Of a stretch of DNA of 64,000 nt, positions 48,094 through 56,419 are shown piece by piece. The translations under genes and the position numbers were made by a program. The notes under the pieces are model-generated. The model did no database searches, was not told the origin of the DNA, and was given only the letters and a program-made list of their open reading frames with translations. Every line of letters begins with the position of its first letter. Position 1 is the stretch's first letter. The DNA is from Ectothiorhodospira haloalkaliphila ATCC 51935 (GTDB taxonomy: Bacteria; Pseudomonadota; Gammaproteobacteria; Ectothiorhodospirales; Ectothiorhodospiraceae): positions 805,844 through 869,843 of the forward strand of contig NZ_KK214998.1 of NCBI RefSeq assembly GCF_000633935.1. Reading direction: 5' to 3'.

Positions 48094-50004
48094 ATGTTGA
48101 ACAACGTTCGCATCGGTACCCGCCTGCTGGTGGGAGTGGCTGCGGTGCTCCTGGTCACCCTGGGCCTGGTCATCCCCACAGCGCTTAACGCCATCAGCCA
48201 GATCACGGAGCGCGCCCAGTTGAGGCAACTGGAGGATCTGTTCATGGCGCTGCAGGCCTCCGTGGAGGAGACGAGTCTGCGAGCGCAGACCCAGGCCGAG
48301 GTGGTCGCCAGTCAGCCGCATGTGCAGCGGGCCTTTGCCGAGCGGAACCGAGAGGCGTTGACGGAACTCACCTTGCCCATCTTCGAACGGATGCGTGATG
48401 AATATGACGCGGTTCAGTTCCAGTTCCTGACGGCCCCCGCCACCTCCTTCCTGCGCCTGCACATGCTGGATCGCCATGGTGATGATCTGCGCAGCATGCG
48501 CGAGACCGTGGTTCAGGCCAATCGCCAGGGGCGCCCCGTGCGAGGACTCGAGCGCGGTGTGGCGGGTCTGGGTGTACGTGGCGTGACACCGGTTCGCCAT
48601 CAGGGTGAGTCGGTGGGGGTGGTGGAGTTCGGACTCTCCTTCGGAGACCCCTTTTTCCAGGACTTCACCGAGCAATACGGTGTTCGTGCGGCCCTGCATA
48701 TCCCCACTGACCGAGGCTTCGAGACCTTTGCCGGTACCATCGGTGGCCCAGCCCGCTTCCGCGAGGATCATCTGGATCGGGTGATGGGGGGCGACACCCT
48801 TCTGCAAACCATGGAGCATCAGGGGCAGGCCGTCGCCCTCTACGCAGGCTCGGTCCTGGATTTTGCCGGCCGCCCGGTGGGTGTGCTGGAAGTGATGATC
48901 GACCGCAGTGATTACGTGGCCGAGTATCGTCAGGCGTTGATGGGGGTCCTGGGTATTGGGGCACTGGTCATGCTGGGTGGGCTGCTGGCGGCCTGGTTCA
49001 TCGCCCGTGGCATTGTGGTACCGCTCAGACTCACCGCCCAGCGCATGGATGAGATCGCTCAGGGGGACGGTGATCTCACACAGCGTCTGCCCGCCGAGGG
49101 GCGCAATGAACTGGCACAGCTTTCCCAATCCTTCAATGGTTTTGTGGACAAGATTCATCAGTTGGTGCGCCAGATCGTTGGCGCCTCAACCCAGGTGGCC
49201 GCTGCGGCAGAGCAACTCTCGGCAACCACCGAAGAGACGGTTCAGCAGATCAAGCGTCAGCAAAGTGAATCGGATCAGGTGGCCACCGCCATGAACGAGA
49301 TGGCCGCCACGGTCCAGGATGTGGCCCGCAACGCCTCCGAGGCGGCCCAGGCGGCGACCGGAACGAACCAGGAGGCACATGCCGGCAATGACGTGGTGAA
49401 CCGGACGATTGAGGCCATCGAGACGCTGGCCAATGAGGTGGAGAATGCGGCTCAGGCCATCGAGCGGGTGTCGCACCAAAGCGATGAGATCGGCAAGGTG
49501 CTGGATGTGATCCGTGATGTGGCCGAGCAGACCAATCTGCTGGCCCTGAATGCGGCCATTGAAGCGGCTCGCGCCGGTGAACAGGGGCGTGGCTTCGCCG
49601 TGGTGGCCGACGAGGTGCGCACGCTGGCCAGCCGCACACAGGAATCCACCAACGACATCCGTGGCATCATCGAGAGTCTCCAGGCGGGTACTCATGAGGC
49701 AGTGCAGACCATGACGACCAGCCGCGCCAAGGCACGCGACAGCGTGGAACAGGCTGCGTCGGCGGGCCAGAGCCTGCGGTCCATCAATCAGTCCGTCGGG
49801 ACCATCAACGATATGAACGCGCAGATCGCCAGTGCCGCCGAGGAGCAGTCTGCGGTGGCGGAGGAAATCAATCGCAATATCAATAACATCAGCCATGCCG
49901 TTGAACAGACGGCAACGGGATCGGACCAGATTGCCCGCGCCAGCGAGGAACTGGCTCGTCTGGCGGCCGACCTCCAATCTTCGGTAGGTCGCTTCAGGAT
50001 ATGA
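48094..50004 (+). CDS. Methyl-accepting chemotaxis protein with dCache-type sensor
   Basis: A 636-residue transmembrane receptor. Membrane helix 1 covers about residues 9-32; the periplasmic part (33-285) contains [20 protein letters not shown] and [20 protein letters not shown], the pattern of the dCache_3 ligand-binding family; helix 2 is about 286-308, followed by a HAMP domain and the cytoplasmic coiled coil with the hairpin tip [20 protein letters not shown] (about 479-498). It would signal to CheA/CheW. There is no C-terminal CheR-binding pentapeptide. It interrupts the usual fliK-fliL order as an independent unit with its own terminator. Confidence 0.92.
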   Translation: MLNNVRIGTRLLVGVAAVLLVTLGLVIPTALNAISQITERAQLRQLEDLFMALQASVEETSLRAQTQAEVVASQPHVQRAFAERNREALTELTLPIFERMRDEYDAVQFQFLTAPATSFLRLHMLDRHGDDLRSMRETVVQANRQGRPVRGLERGVAGLGVRGVTPVRHQGESVGVVEFGLSFGDPFFQDFTEQYGVRAALHIPTDRGFETFAGTIGGPARFREDHLDRVMGGDTLLQTMEHQGQAVALYAGSVLDFAGRPVGVLEVMIDRSDYVAEYRQALMGVLGIGALVMLGGLLAAWFIARGIVVPLRLTAQRMDEIAQGDGDLTQRLPAEGRNELAQLSQSFNGFVDKIHQLVRQIVGASTQVAAAAEQLSATTEETVQQIKRQQSESDQVATAMNEMAATVQDVARNASEAAQAATGTNQEAHAGNDVVNRTIEAIETLANEVENAAQAIERVSHQSDEIGKVLDVIRDVAEQTNLLALNAAIEAARAGEQGRGFAVVADEVRTLASRTQESTNDIRGIIESLQAGTHEAVQTMTTSRAKARDSVEQAASAGQSLRSINQSVGTINDMNAQIASAAEEQSAVAEEINRNINNISHAVEQTATGSDQIARASEELARLAADLQSSVGRFRI

Positions 50005-50097
50005 CCATGACGAGTTGACCGATCTGGCATGAGGGCGGTTAATTCGCCATCATGTCGGCACAAGCATCGTCACTTCGTTAGACTCCCCCAGGTTTGA

Positions 50098-50135
50098 CAC
50101 GCCCCCTGCTTCCCGCGGAGCAGGGGGCGTGTTTG
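50098..50135 (+). terminator. Strong terminator after the chemoreceptor gene
   Basis: CACGCCCCCTGCT and AGCAGGGGGCGTG pair perfectly (13 bp) around TCCCGCGG, then TTTG. It isolates the fliE-fliK/receptor block from the fliL operon. Confidence 0.85.
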
Positions 50136-50183
50136 CGTCTATGGCATCTGTCAAAATTATGGCGAAATGCTGGGTGCGTGAAT

Positions 50184-50201
50184 TTCAAGACTTTGATTAA
50201 T
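50184..50201 (+). promoter_or_regulatory. Shared upstream motif before the fliL sigma-54 promoter
   Basis: TTCAAGACTTTGATTAAT, matching the motif at 39969-39986 at 15 of 18 positions. It overlaps the 12-bp palindrome TTGATTAATCAA. It lies 45 nt from the -24 GG, 11 more than at the fleR-like gene. Candidate FleQ site. Confidence 0.45.
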
Positions 50202-50227
50202 CAATGATTTTCCGGGGATTTCGTGTG

Positions 50228-50243
50228 TGGCATGTGCCTTGCA
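50228..50243 (+). promoter_or_regulatory. Sigma-54 promoter of the fliL operon
   Basis: TGGCATGTGCCTTGCA: consensus -24 TGGCA and -12 TTGCA boxes, GG and GC 10 nt apart. The fliL ATG is 27 nt beyond. Confidence 0.88.
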
Positions 50244-50270
50244 TCAGCCCCGATAGAGGGAGACCGTCCG

Positions 50271-50786
50271 ATGGCCAAGAAACCTGAAAAAAGCAAGCTC
50301 GACCTGAATCCCAATGCCGGCAAGAGCGGTGGCAAGGGGGGCGCCTTGAAATTGATCCTGATCGTGTTGGTGACCTTCGTGGTGGCCGCTGCGGTGGGAG
50401 GGGGCGCCGCCTGGTATTTCCTGGTGATGCAAGCGGATCGTCCATCAGCAGAGCAGACCGTTGTGGCCGAGCCGCAATACCTGCCGCTGGAACCACCGCT
50501 GGTGGTGAATTTCTCCGGTTCGGAGCGCATCCGGTTTGCACAGGTGGGCATTGTGGTGATGGCACGCAGTGAAGACGTCTTTACGGGCGTGGAGCGACAC
50601 ATGCCGGTGATACGCAACAACCTCATGCTGCTGCTGAGCCAGAAGACCTATGACCAATTGGTCACTCCTGAGGGCAAGGAGGCGTTGCGCGCCGAGGTAC
50701 TGGAAGAGATTCGCGGTGTGCTGGAGCAGCGCGGGGCGCCCTCGAACGTGGAAGCGATCTATTTCAATAACCTGGTGATGCAGTGA
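50271..50786 (+). CDS. fliL: FliL, stator-associated basal-body protein
   Basis: A 171-residue single-span protein: basic Lys/Gly-rich cytoplasmic start, membrane helix about 25-48 (LILIVLVTFVVAAAVGGGAA), then a periplasmic SPFH-like domain (YLPLEPPLVVNFSG, HMPVIRNNLMLLLSQKTYDQ). FliL rings surround the stator and support torque. The ATG at 50271 follows an AGAGGGAGA site; the longer frame would start inside the promoter. First gene of fliLM. Confidence 0.94.
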   Translation: MAKKPEKSKLDLNPNAGKSGGKGGALKLILIVLVTFVVAAAVGGGAAWYFLVMQADRPSAEQTVVAEPQYLPLEPPLVVNFSGSERIRFAQVGIVVMARSEDVFTGVERHMPVIRNNLMLLLSQKTYDQLVTPEGKEALRAEVLEEIRGVLEQRGAPSNVEAIYFNNLVMQ

Positions 50787-50795
50787 GGCTGGGCC

Positions 50796-51737
50796 ATGCC
50801 GACCAATGATGTTCTTTCCCAGGACGAGATTGATGCCCTTTTGCACGGGGTCGATAGCGGGGCGGTGGAAACCGAGGAGGATTTCCTGGCCCATGACGGG
50901 GTGGCACGTGGTTATGACCTGACCACCCAGGACCGCATCGTGCGGGGTCGGATGCCGACCCTGGACATGATCAACGAACGCTTCGCCCGCTACATGCGTA
51001 TCGGCATGTTCGAACTGCTGCGCCGGTCTGCCGAGATCTCGGTACTCGGCATCAAGATGATGAAATTCGGGGAGTACGTCCATTCGCTTTACCTGCCCAC
51101 CAGTCTGAACATGGTTCGCGTCAAGCCCTTGAGAGGGACGGCCCTGTTCGTCATTGATCCCAAACTGGTTTTCATCCTGGTGGACAACTTCTTCGGGGGC
51201 GACGGGCGTTACCCGGCCAAGATCGAGGGTCGGGAGTTCACACCCACGGAACTGCGGGTCATTCGCATGCTGCTTGAGCAGTCCTTCCGTGATTACAAGC
51301 AGGCATGGGCCCCGGTGATGGATCTGGAGTTTGAATACAGCCGCTCGGAAGTCAATCCGCAGTTCGCCAATATCGTCAGCCCCACCGAAGTGGTGGTGGT
51401 GTGTTCCTTCCAGGTTGAACTGGATGGAGGTGGTGGAGAGTTCCACATCACGATGCCCTACTCAATGATCGAGCCGATCCGGGATCAGTTGGATACAGGG
51501 CTGCAAAGCGATCGCGCCGATGTGGATGATCGCTGGCCCAAGGCCCTTCGGGAAGAGTTGAAGATGATTCAGGTGGAGGTCAGCGCGACCCTGGCAGAGG
51601 CCGAGTTGACCGTGGCGGAAATGATCAACCTCAAGCCGGGAGACGTCATCCCCATCGAAATGCCTGAAAACATCATTCTGCGGGCGGAGGACGTCCCAGT
51701 CCTGCGAGGTGAGTTTGGCATTTCCCTGAATCCGTGA
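50796..51737 (+). CDS. fliM: FliM, motor switch protein
   Basis: A 313-residue switch protein. The N-terminal CheY-P docking peptide LSQDEIDALL (residues 7-16) is intact, the CheC-like middle domain follows, and the C-terminal FliN-like domain (AEMINLKPGDVIPIEMPENI) ends the protein. FliM binds CheY-P and FliG and controls turning direction. Its usual neighbour fliN is displaced 1.75 kb downstream by an IS1380 element. Confidence 0.96.
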   Translation: MPTNDVLSQDEIDALLHGVDSGAVETEEDFLAHDGVARGYDLTTQDRIVRGRMPTLDMINERFARYMRIGMFELLRRSAEISVLGIKMMKFGEYVHSLYLPTSLNMVRVKPLRGTALFVIDPKLVFILVDNFFGGDGRYPAKIEGREFTPTELRVIRMLLEQSFRDYKQAWAPVMDLEFEYSRSEVNPQFANIVSPTEVVVVCSFQVELDGGGGEFHITMPYSMIEPIRDQLDTGLQSDRADVDDRWPKALREELKMIQVEVSATLAEAELTVAEMINLKPGDVIPIEMPENIILRAEDVPVLRGEFGISLNP

Positions 51738-51751
51738 CGAAATCTCGCCAA

Positions 51752-53298
51752 ATTTCATGATTAACCTTCAAAAACAATAAGATAAATGAGAAAATCGGGG
51801 CTTCCCGTTGCACCAGTTGGGTGAACCCAGATGCCCCTCAAAAAACCTCGCCTTGAGCAGTCGCCGCGCCGGATTCTCACCGCCCATGCGGGGCTGGCAC
51901 TGATTGGCGAGGCGATTGCGGCATCCCGCCTGGATCAGGCGGTGAAGTCGATGGGATCTTACCGGGGCACCGACCATGGTCAGGTGCTCAGCACCTACCT
52001 GGGGCTGCTTACCCTGGGCAAAAGCGACTTTGAAGCCGCCGAAGGGGTGCGCAAGGATCCGTTCTTTCTGTCCTGCATGGGCTTGAAGCGCGGCCTGTCG
52101 GCAGCGCGCTTGCGTCAGCGCATGGATGCCTCGGCCATGGATTATGCCCGCGCCCTGGATCGAGCCAACCTGACCTTCCTCCAGCAGGCGAAGGTGCCGG
52201 TGACGCCGTTGTCCTGTGGCCACGTGGCGCTGGATCTGGACCTGTTTGCCCAGGACAACTCGGGCACCCACAAGGAAGGCGTGGGCTACACCTATCGGGG
52301 CTTTGACGGCTACGGCGTGATGCCGGCCTATCTGGGTGAAGAGGGCTGGTGTCTCGCCACCGAGCTCAAGCCTGGATCCGAGAACAGCCAGAACGGCTTC
52401 GGGTTCGTGCTGGATCGCGTGCTGCCAGCGGCGCGCAGCCTCACTGAACGCCCCATTCTGATGCGCCTGGACAGTGCCCATGATGCCCTGGAAAACCGAG
52501 TGCGCGCGCAGGCCGAAGGCATCGACTTCGTCATCAAGTGGAACCCCCGACAGGCGTCGGCCGCGGACTGGATGGCGCATGCGGATGGCCTGGAGGCAAG
52601 CAAGGTCAAGTGGGAAACGCCCCGCGAGGGTAAGCGGATCGCCACCTTCAGCGTCAACGAAACCCGCAGCTGGCAAGGGCGGGAGTACACCTTCCGACGC
52701 GTCATGCGCGTGGTGGAGCGCACCATTGACCGCAAGGGCCAGGCATTGGTGTTCCCCGACCTGGAGGTCGAGGGCTGGTGGACCTCCTTGGAGTTTTCCG
52801 ATGACGACACCATCGCCCTGTATCGCGGCCATGCCACCTGCGAGCAATTCCATTCCGAGTTCAAGACCGACATGGACCTGGAGCGCCTGCCCTCCGGCAA
52901 GTTCGACACCAACACCCTGGTCATGGCAGCGGGCACTTTCGTGTACAACGTCCTGCGCTGGATTGGCCTGCAGGGGCTGATCGGCGATGACTCGCCCGTG
53001 CGCCATCCCGCCAAGCGCCGCCGCATCCGCACTGTGTTCCAGGAGTTGATCAGCCTGCCTGCTCAGCTGGTTCACCACGCCCGTCAGGTCTGGTTGCGCT
53101 TTGGCGCTCACTGCCCCGGCTTTGCGGCCTTCAAGCGAGTGTTCACACAGCTCCAGGCTTGCGCTTCCGGATAGCGGGAAACGCCGGCTCACATCCTGAA
53201 CCCTTGCACACAGCCTGGGGCACAGGCGGTGCGGATACCTGTGGCTCCGGCCCTGGGAATCACCCCCAACTGCTGCTTGGAAAGGCTTGAATTTCATG
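51752..53298 (+). mobile_element. IS1380-family insertion between fliM and fliN (ends uncertain)
   Basis: The transposase gene with its flanks separates fliM from fliN. The limits given are those of a 9-bp direct repeat, AATTTCATG, at 51752-51760 and 53290-53298; they are a guide, not proven ends. I could not find convincing terminal inverted repeats: the best pair is GAAAATCGGGGC near 51790 against GGGCCGATTTCC near 53377, with no matching target duplication. If that second pair is right the element is about 1.6 kb, the normal size of the family. Confidence 0.6.
51831..53174 (+). CDS. IS1380-family transposase
   Basis: A 447-residue DDE transposase. GHVALDLDLFAQDNSGTHKE holds the first Asp region, GFDGYGVMPAYLGEEGWCLA and ELKPGSENSQNG are IS1380 hallmarks, LMRLDSAHDALE carries the second Asp, and ATCEQFHSEFKTDMDLERLP the catalytic Glu region. 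The frame is intact and full length, so the copy may be active or recently acquired. It is in the same direction as the flagellar genes. No ribosome site is obvious; CCAG precedes the ATG. Confidence 0.92.
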   Translation: MPLKKPRLEQSPRRILTAHAGLALIGEAIAASRLDQAVKSMGSYRGTDHGQVLSTYLGLLTLGKSDFEAAEGVRKDPFFLSCMGLKRGLSAARLRQRMDASAMDYARALDRANLTFLQQAKVPVTPLSCGHVALDLDLFAQDNSGTHKEGVGYTYRGFDGYGVMPAYLGEEGWCLATELKPGSENSQNGFGFVLDRVLPAARSLTERPILMRLDSAHDALENRVRAQAEGIDFVIKWNPRQASAADWMAHADGLEASKVKWETPREGKRIATFSVNETRSWQGREYTFRRVMRVVERTIDRKGQALVFPDLEVEGWWTSLEFSDDDTIALYRGHATCEQFHSEFKTDMDLERLPSGKFDTNTLVMAAGTFVYNVLRWIGLQGLIGDDSPVRHPAKRRRIRTVFQELISLPAQLVHHARQVWLRFGAHCPGFAAFKRVFTQLQACASG

Positions 53299-53492
53299 GA
53301 TGAACGCCTTCAGGTAACCTGAACGCTGGTTGGCCACCGGTCACAGCATCGCTCGCGGGGTCGCCCCCGTGCCAGGGCCGATTTCCGGTCGGGCGGGCGA
53401 GGTTGGCCACGGATTCAGGATTTCCAATGGATTCAATGCATTGAAGATTGTAGGGCAAGTGAAGCTCTCGAACTGAATATCAGGAGGCTCCC
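53175..53492. other. Non-coding stretch between the IS1380 transposase and fliN
   Basis: 318 nt with no credible gene. It holds a perfect palindrome TTCAATGCATTGAA (53432-53445), a second dyad TTCAGGTAACCTGAA (53309-53323) and two direct copies of GGTTGGCCAC about 73 bp apart. The right end of the IS must lie here. I see no sigma-54 promoter and no good sigma-70 promoter for fliN. Confidence 0.5.
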
Positions 53493-54137
53493 ATGAGTGA
53501 AAAAAACGAGCAGGACAAGGCTGCTGACGCTGAAGACCCCTGGGCTGCCGCCCTGGCGGAACAGGCTGAAGCCGAGAGCAAGAATCAGAAGCCGGAAGGC
53601 GAGGGAGGCGAGCAAAGTGCCCAGGACGACCTGGACAAGCTGCTGGCCGAGCAGGAGGCGTCAATGCAGGACGCCGGGGCCAAAGCCGATGCCAAGGCTG
53701 GCAAAGATGCCGCGAGGGATGCTGGCGAGGGAGATCAGGCCGGCAAGGCGAAGCCGGGTGAGGACGATGACTTCGAACACGCAGGTGAGAGTTCGGCGGC
53801 CATGGGGGCGAAGAAGGTCTCACGGGCGGAGTTTGAGGATCTCATGGATGAATCCAGGAAGGGCAAAGGGGATTCGGATCTGAACCTGGATGTGATCCTG
53901 GATGTGCCGGTGACCATTTCCATGGAGATCGGCCGTACCAAGATACCCATTCGCAATCTTCTTCAATTGAACCAGGGATCGGTGGTGGAACTGGATCGTC
54001 TGGCTGGCGAGCCCCTGGATGTCATGGTCAACGGCACGTTGGTGGCCCATGGCGAGGTGGTGGTGGTCAACGAGAAATTCGGTATTCGACTCACCGATGT
54101 CATCAGCCCGGCGGAACGGGTGAGAAAGCTCAAGTGA
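53493..54137 (+). CDS. fliN: FliN, motor switch protein with long acidic N-terminal extension
   Basis: A 214-residue protein whose last 85 residues are the FliN/SpoA domain (LDVILDVPVTISMEIGRTKI, LNQGSVVELDRLAGEPLDVM, VVNEKFGIRLTDVISPAERV). The first 125 or so are unstructured, rich in Glu, Asp, Ala, Lys and Gln, much longer than in enteric FliN (137 residues in all) but known in several gammaproteobacteria. FliN forms the lower C ring and docks FliH. An AGGAGG site lies 6 nt before the ATG. Promoter context is altered by the IS upstream. Confidence 0.95.
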   Translation: MSEKNEQDKAADAEDPWAAALAEQAEAESKNQKPEGEGGEQSAQDDLDKLLAEQEASMQDAGAKADAKAGKDAARDAGEGDQAGKAKPGEDDDFEHAGESSAAMGAKKVSRAEFEDLMDESRKGKGDSDLNLDVILDVPVTISMEIGRTKIPIRNLLQLNQGSVVELDRLAGEPLDVMVNGTLVAHGEVVVVNEKFGIRLTDVISPAERVRKLK

Positions 54138-54145
54138 GGTCCTCC

Positions 54146-54595
54146 ATGCGCACCGCAACACAGATCATGACCGCTCTGGGGCTGCTCTGCATGCCCTGGA
54201 TGCTGGCTGCCGAGGAGGTCCAGCGCGGCACCCCGGGGCTGGGTGTCACCGGCGACGGCGCCGCACATCTTGTGCAGCTGGTGCTGGGCCTGATTGTGGT
54301 GGTGGCCGCCATTCTGGTGCTGGGTTTTGTACTGCGCCGCATCCACGGGCTTTCCGGTGGGCTTTCCAGCGACTTCAGGGTGCTGGGCAGTGTCTCCCTG
54401 GGTTCCCGGGAGCGCATGGTGCTGGTGCAGGTGGGCGATGTGCAAATGGTGGTGGGCGTGGCCCCGGGGCGCGTGCAGACCCTGCATGTGCTGGAGCGTC
54501 CCATTGATGTGAACCCGACTGCGGTCAAGGGCGCCGACCCGTCCTTCGCCCAGCGTTTGCGCACCGCCATGAGCGGTCAGGGGGCGTCGTCATGA
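54146..54595 (+). CDS. fliO: FliO, export-gate assembly protein
   Basis: A 149-residue protein with a cleavable or anchor-like N-terminus (MTALGLLCMPWMLAA), a membrane helix about residues 40-60 (LVLGLIVVVAAILVLGFVL) and a small cytoplasmic beta domain (VLGSVSLGSRERMVLVQVGD, VVGVAPGRVQTLHVL). FliO assists assembly of the FliP ring. The ATG at 54146 follows GAGGTCC; GTG 54134 overlapping the fliN stop is an alternative. Its end overlaps fliP by 4 nt. Confidence 0.9.
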   Translation: MRTATQIMTALGLLCMPWMLAAEEVQRGTPGLGVTGDGAAHLVQLVLGLIVVVAAILVLGFVLRRIHGLSGGLSSDFRVLGSVSLGSRERMVLVQVGDVQMVVGVAPGRVQTLHVLERPIDVNPTAVKGADPSFAQRLRTAMSGQGASS

Positions 54596-55344
54596 AACCC
54601 CGCGTCGGGTGGGCCCTTTGGCTGCCGCTGCTGGCCCTGTTGCCTCTGGATACGGCCATGGCGCAGGCAGGATTCGACATCCTGACCGTGGAGCCAGGGC
54701 CGGATGGCAGTGAGACCTATTCGGTCACCCTGCAGATCCTGATCCTGATGACCCTGATGAGCCTGCTCCCGGCGGCGCTCATCATGCTCACCGCCTTCAC
54801 GCGCATCATCATCGTGCTGGGTATTCTGCGTCAGGGCATCGGTACCACCCAGACGCCTTCCAACCAGATCCTCATCGGTCTGGCCCTGTTTCTCACCTTC
54901 TTCGTGATGGCGCCGGTCTTTCAGGCGGTGAACGAGGAGGCCGTGCAGCCCTTCGTGGCAGAGGAAATCTCTCAGGAAGAGATGGTGCAGCGGGCCTGGG
55001 AGCCCATGCGGGACTTCATGCTGGAGCAGACCCGCGAAACGGACATCGCCATGTTTGCGCGCATTGCGGGCTACGAGAGCTTCGAGTCCCCCGAGGAGGT
55101 GCCTTTTTCGGTCCTGGTGCCCTCGTTCATCACCAGTGAGCTCAAGACCGCCTTCCAGATCGGGTTTCTGATCCTGATTCCGTTCCTGATCGTGGATCTG
55201 GTGGTGGCCAGCGTGCTGATGTCCATGGGGATGATGATGCTCTCCCCGCTGATCATCTCGCTGCCCTTCAAGATCATGCTGTTCGTGCTGGTGGATGGCT
55301 GGGCCCTGATCATGGGCACCCTGGCCACCAGCTTTTTCGCCTGA
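54592..55344 (+). CDS. fliP: FliP, flagellar export-gate protein
   Basis: A 250-residue protein with a cleavable signal peptide (to about residue 23, AMAQAG) and four membrane helices. The blocks LIMLTAFTRIIIVLGILRQG, TPSNQILIGLALFLTFFVMA and LVPSFITSELKTAFQIGFLI are family hallmarks. Five FliP subunits with FliR and FliQ form the channel for export. It overlaps fliO by 4 nt (ATGA) and is followed by fliQ after 10 nt. Confidence 0.97.
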   Translation: MKPRVGWALWLPLLALLPLDTAMAQAGFDILTVEPGPDGSETYSVTLQILILMTLMSLLPAALIMLTAFTRIIIVLGILRQGIGTTQTPSNQILIGLALFLTFFVMAPVFQAVNEEAVQPFVAEEISQEEMVQRAWEPMRDFMLEQTRETDIAMFARIAGYESFESPEEVPFSVLVPSFITSELKTAFQIGFLILIPFLIVDLVVASVLMSMGMMMLSPLIISLPFKIMLFVLVDGWALIMGTLATSFFA

Positions 55345-55354
55345 GGAGGCCGAG

Positions 55355-55624
55355 ATGACCCCCGAGACCGTCGTGGAAGTGGGCCAGGAGGCATTGATGA
55401 CCATCATCATGCTGGCTGCGCCGGTGCTCATCACCGGGCTGAGCATCGGACTGTTCATTGGCATGATTCAGGCCGCCACATCCATTCAGGAAATGACCCT
55501 GTCGTTCATTCCCAAGCTGCTGGGGATGTTCGCCGCCCTGATCGTGTTCGGTGGCTGGATGCTGGATCTTCTGGTCAATTACGTGACCCGTCTCTACGAC
55601 GCCATTCCCGGACTGATCGGGTAG
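55355..55624 (+). CDS. fliQ: FliQ, flagellar export-gate protein
   Basis: An 89-residue protein with two membrane helices: VVEVGQEALMTIIMLAAPVL at the start, then IGMIQAATSIQEMTLSFIPK and the second helix ending in GGWMLDLLVNY. Normal length. Four FliQ subunits wrap the FliP/FliR core. An AGGAGG-type site precedes the ATG. Confidence 0.97.
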   Translation: MTPETVVEVGQEALMTIIMLAAPVLITGLSIGLFIGMIQAATSIQEMTLSFIPKLLGMFAALIVFGGWMLDLLVNYVTRLYDAIPGLIG

Positions 55625-55639
55625 GTGGGGAGGCATCTC

Positions 55640-56416
55640 ATGTTCAGTTTCACCGAAGCCGAACTCCTTGCCCTGGTCGCCGCTTTCGTGTGGCCTTTCG
55701 TGCGCATCAGTGCGATGTTGCTGGCGGCGCCCATCTTTGGCGCGGGTACGGTGCCGGTCCGGGTTCGCATTGTGCTGGCCCTGGTGTTGGCACTCATGGT
55801 GGCGCCGCTGTTGCCCGAGCCACCGCCGGTGTCGCCGTTCAGCCTGGAAGGGCTTCTGGTCACGGCTCAGCAGGTGCTGATCGGGCTCACCATGGGCTTC
55901 ATCCTGCAAATGGTATTGAGTGCCCTGACCATGGCGGGTGAATCCATCGCCCTGTCCATGGGGCTGGGCTATGCCTCCATGGTGGATCCGGCCATGGGGG
56001 TTCAGGTGCCGGTGGTCTCCCAGTTCTTCATGATCATGGGGACGTTGATCTTTCTGGCCATGAATGGCCACCTGGTGATGCTGGAGATGCTGCTGCGCAG
56101 TTTTGAAATGATGCCTGTGGCGGTGGACGGGCTCAGCCAGGTGGATATGTGGGCGGTGGTGCAGTTCGGTTCCACCATGTATGTGGGGGCACTGCTGGTG
56201 GGGCTGCCTATTGTGTCCGCCATGCTCATGGTCAATCTGTCCATGGGGGTGATCACTCGCGCCTCACCGCAGTTGAACATCTTCGCCGTGGGTTTCCCCA
56301 TGATGATCCTGTTGGGGTTCATTCTCATCATGTTCACGCTGCCCGCCCTCTCGCTACGGGTCGAGGATCTGGCCATGGCCGGATTCAGCGTCATCTCAAG
56401 GATGCTGGGGGGCTAG
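55640..56416 (+). CDS. fliR: FliR, flagellar export-gate protein
   Basis: A 258-residue protein with about six membrane helices. RISAMLLAAPIFGAGTVPVR, GLTMGFILQMVLSALTMAGE and ITRASPQLNIFAVGFPMMIL are conserved. FliR caps the FliP ring and is a single copy in the gate. The ATG at 55640 is chosen for its GGGGAGG site; the GTG at 55625 directly after the fliQ stop would lie within that site. Confidence 0.95.
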   Translation: MFSFTEAELLALVAAFVWPFVRISAMLLAAPIFGAGTVPVRVRIVLALVLALMVAPLLPEPPPVSPFSLEGLLVTAQQVLIGLTMGFILQMVLSALTMAGESIALSMGLGYASMVDPAMGVQVPVVSQFFMIMGTLIFLAMNGHLVMLEMLLRSFEMMPVAVDGLSQVDMWAVVQFGSTMYVGALLVGLPIVSAMLMVNLSMGVITRASPQLNIFAVGFPMMILLGFILIMFTLPALSLRVEDLAMAGFSVISRMLGG

Positions 56417-56419
56417 GTC

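Noticed and set aside
51768-53297. Long open frame on the minus strand opposite the IS1380 transposase
   Set aside because: Composition (His, Gln, Gly, Ala-rich, no motifs) is that of an antisense shadow of a high-GC gene; the plus strand has clear transposase motifs.
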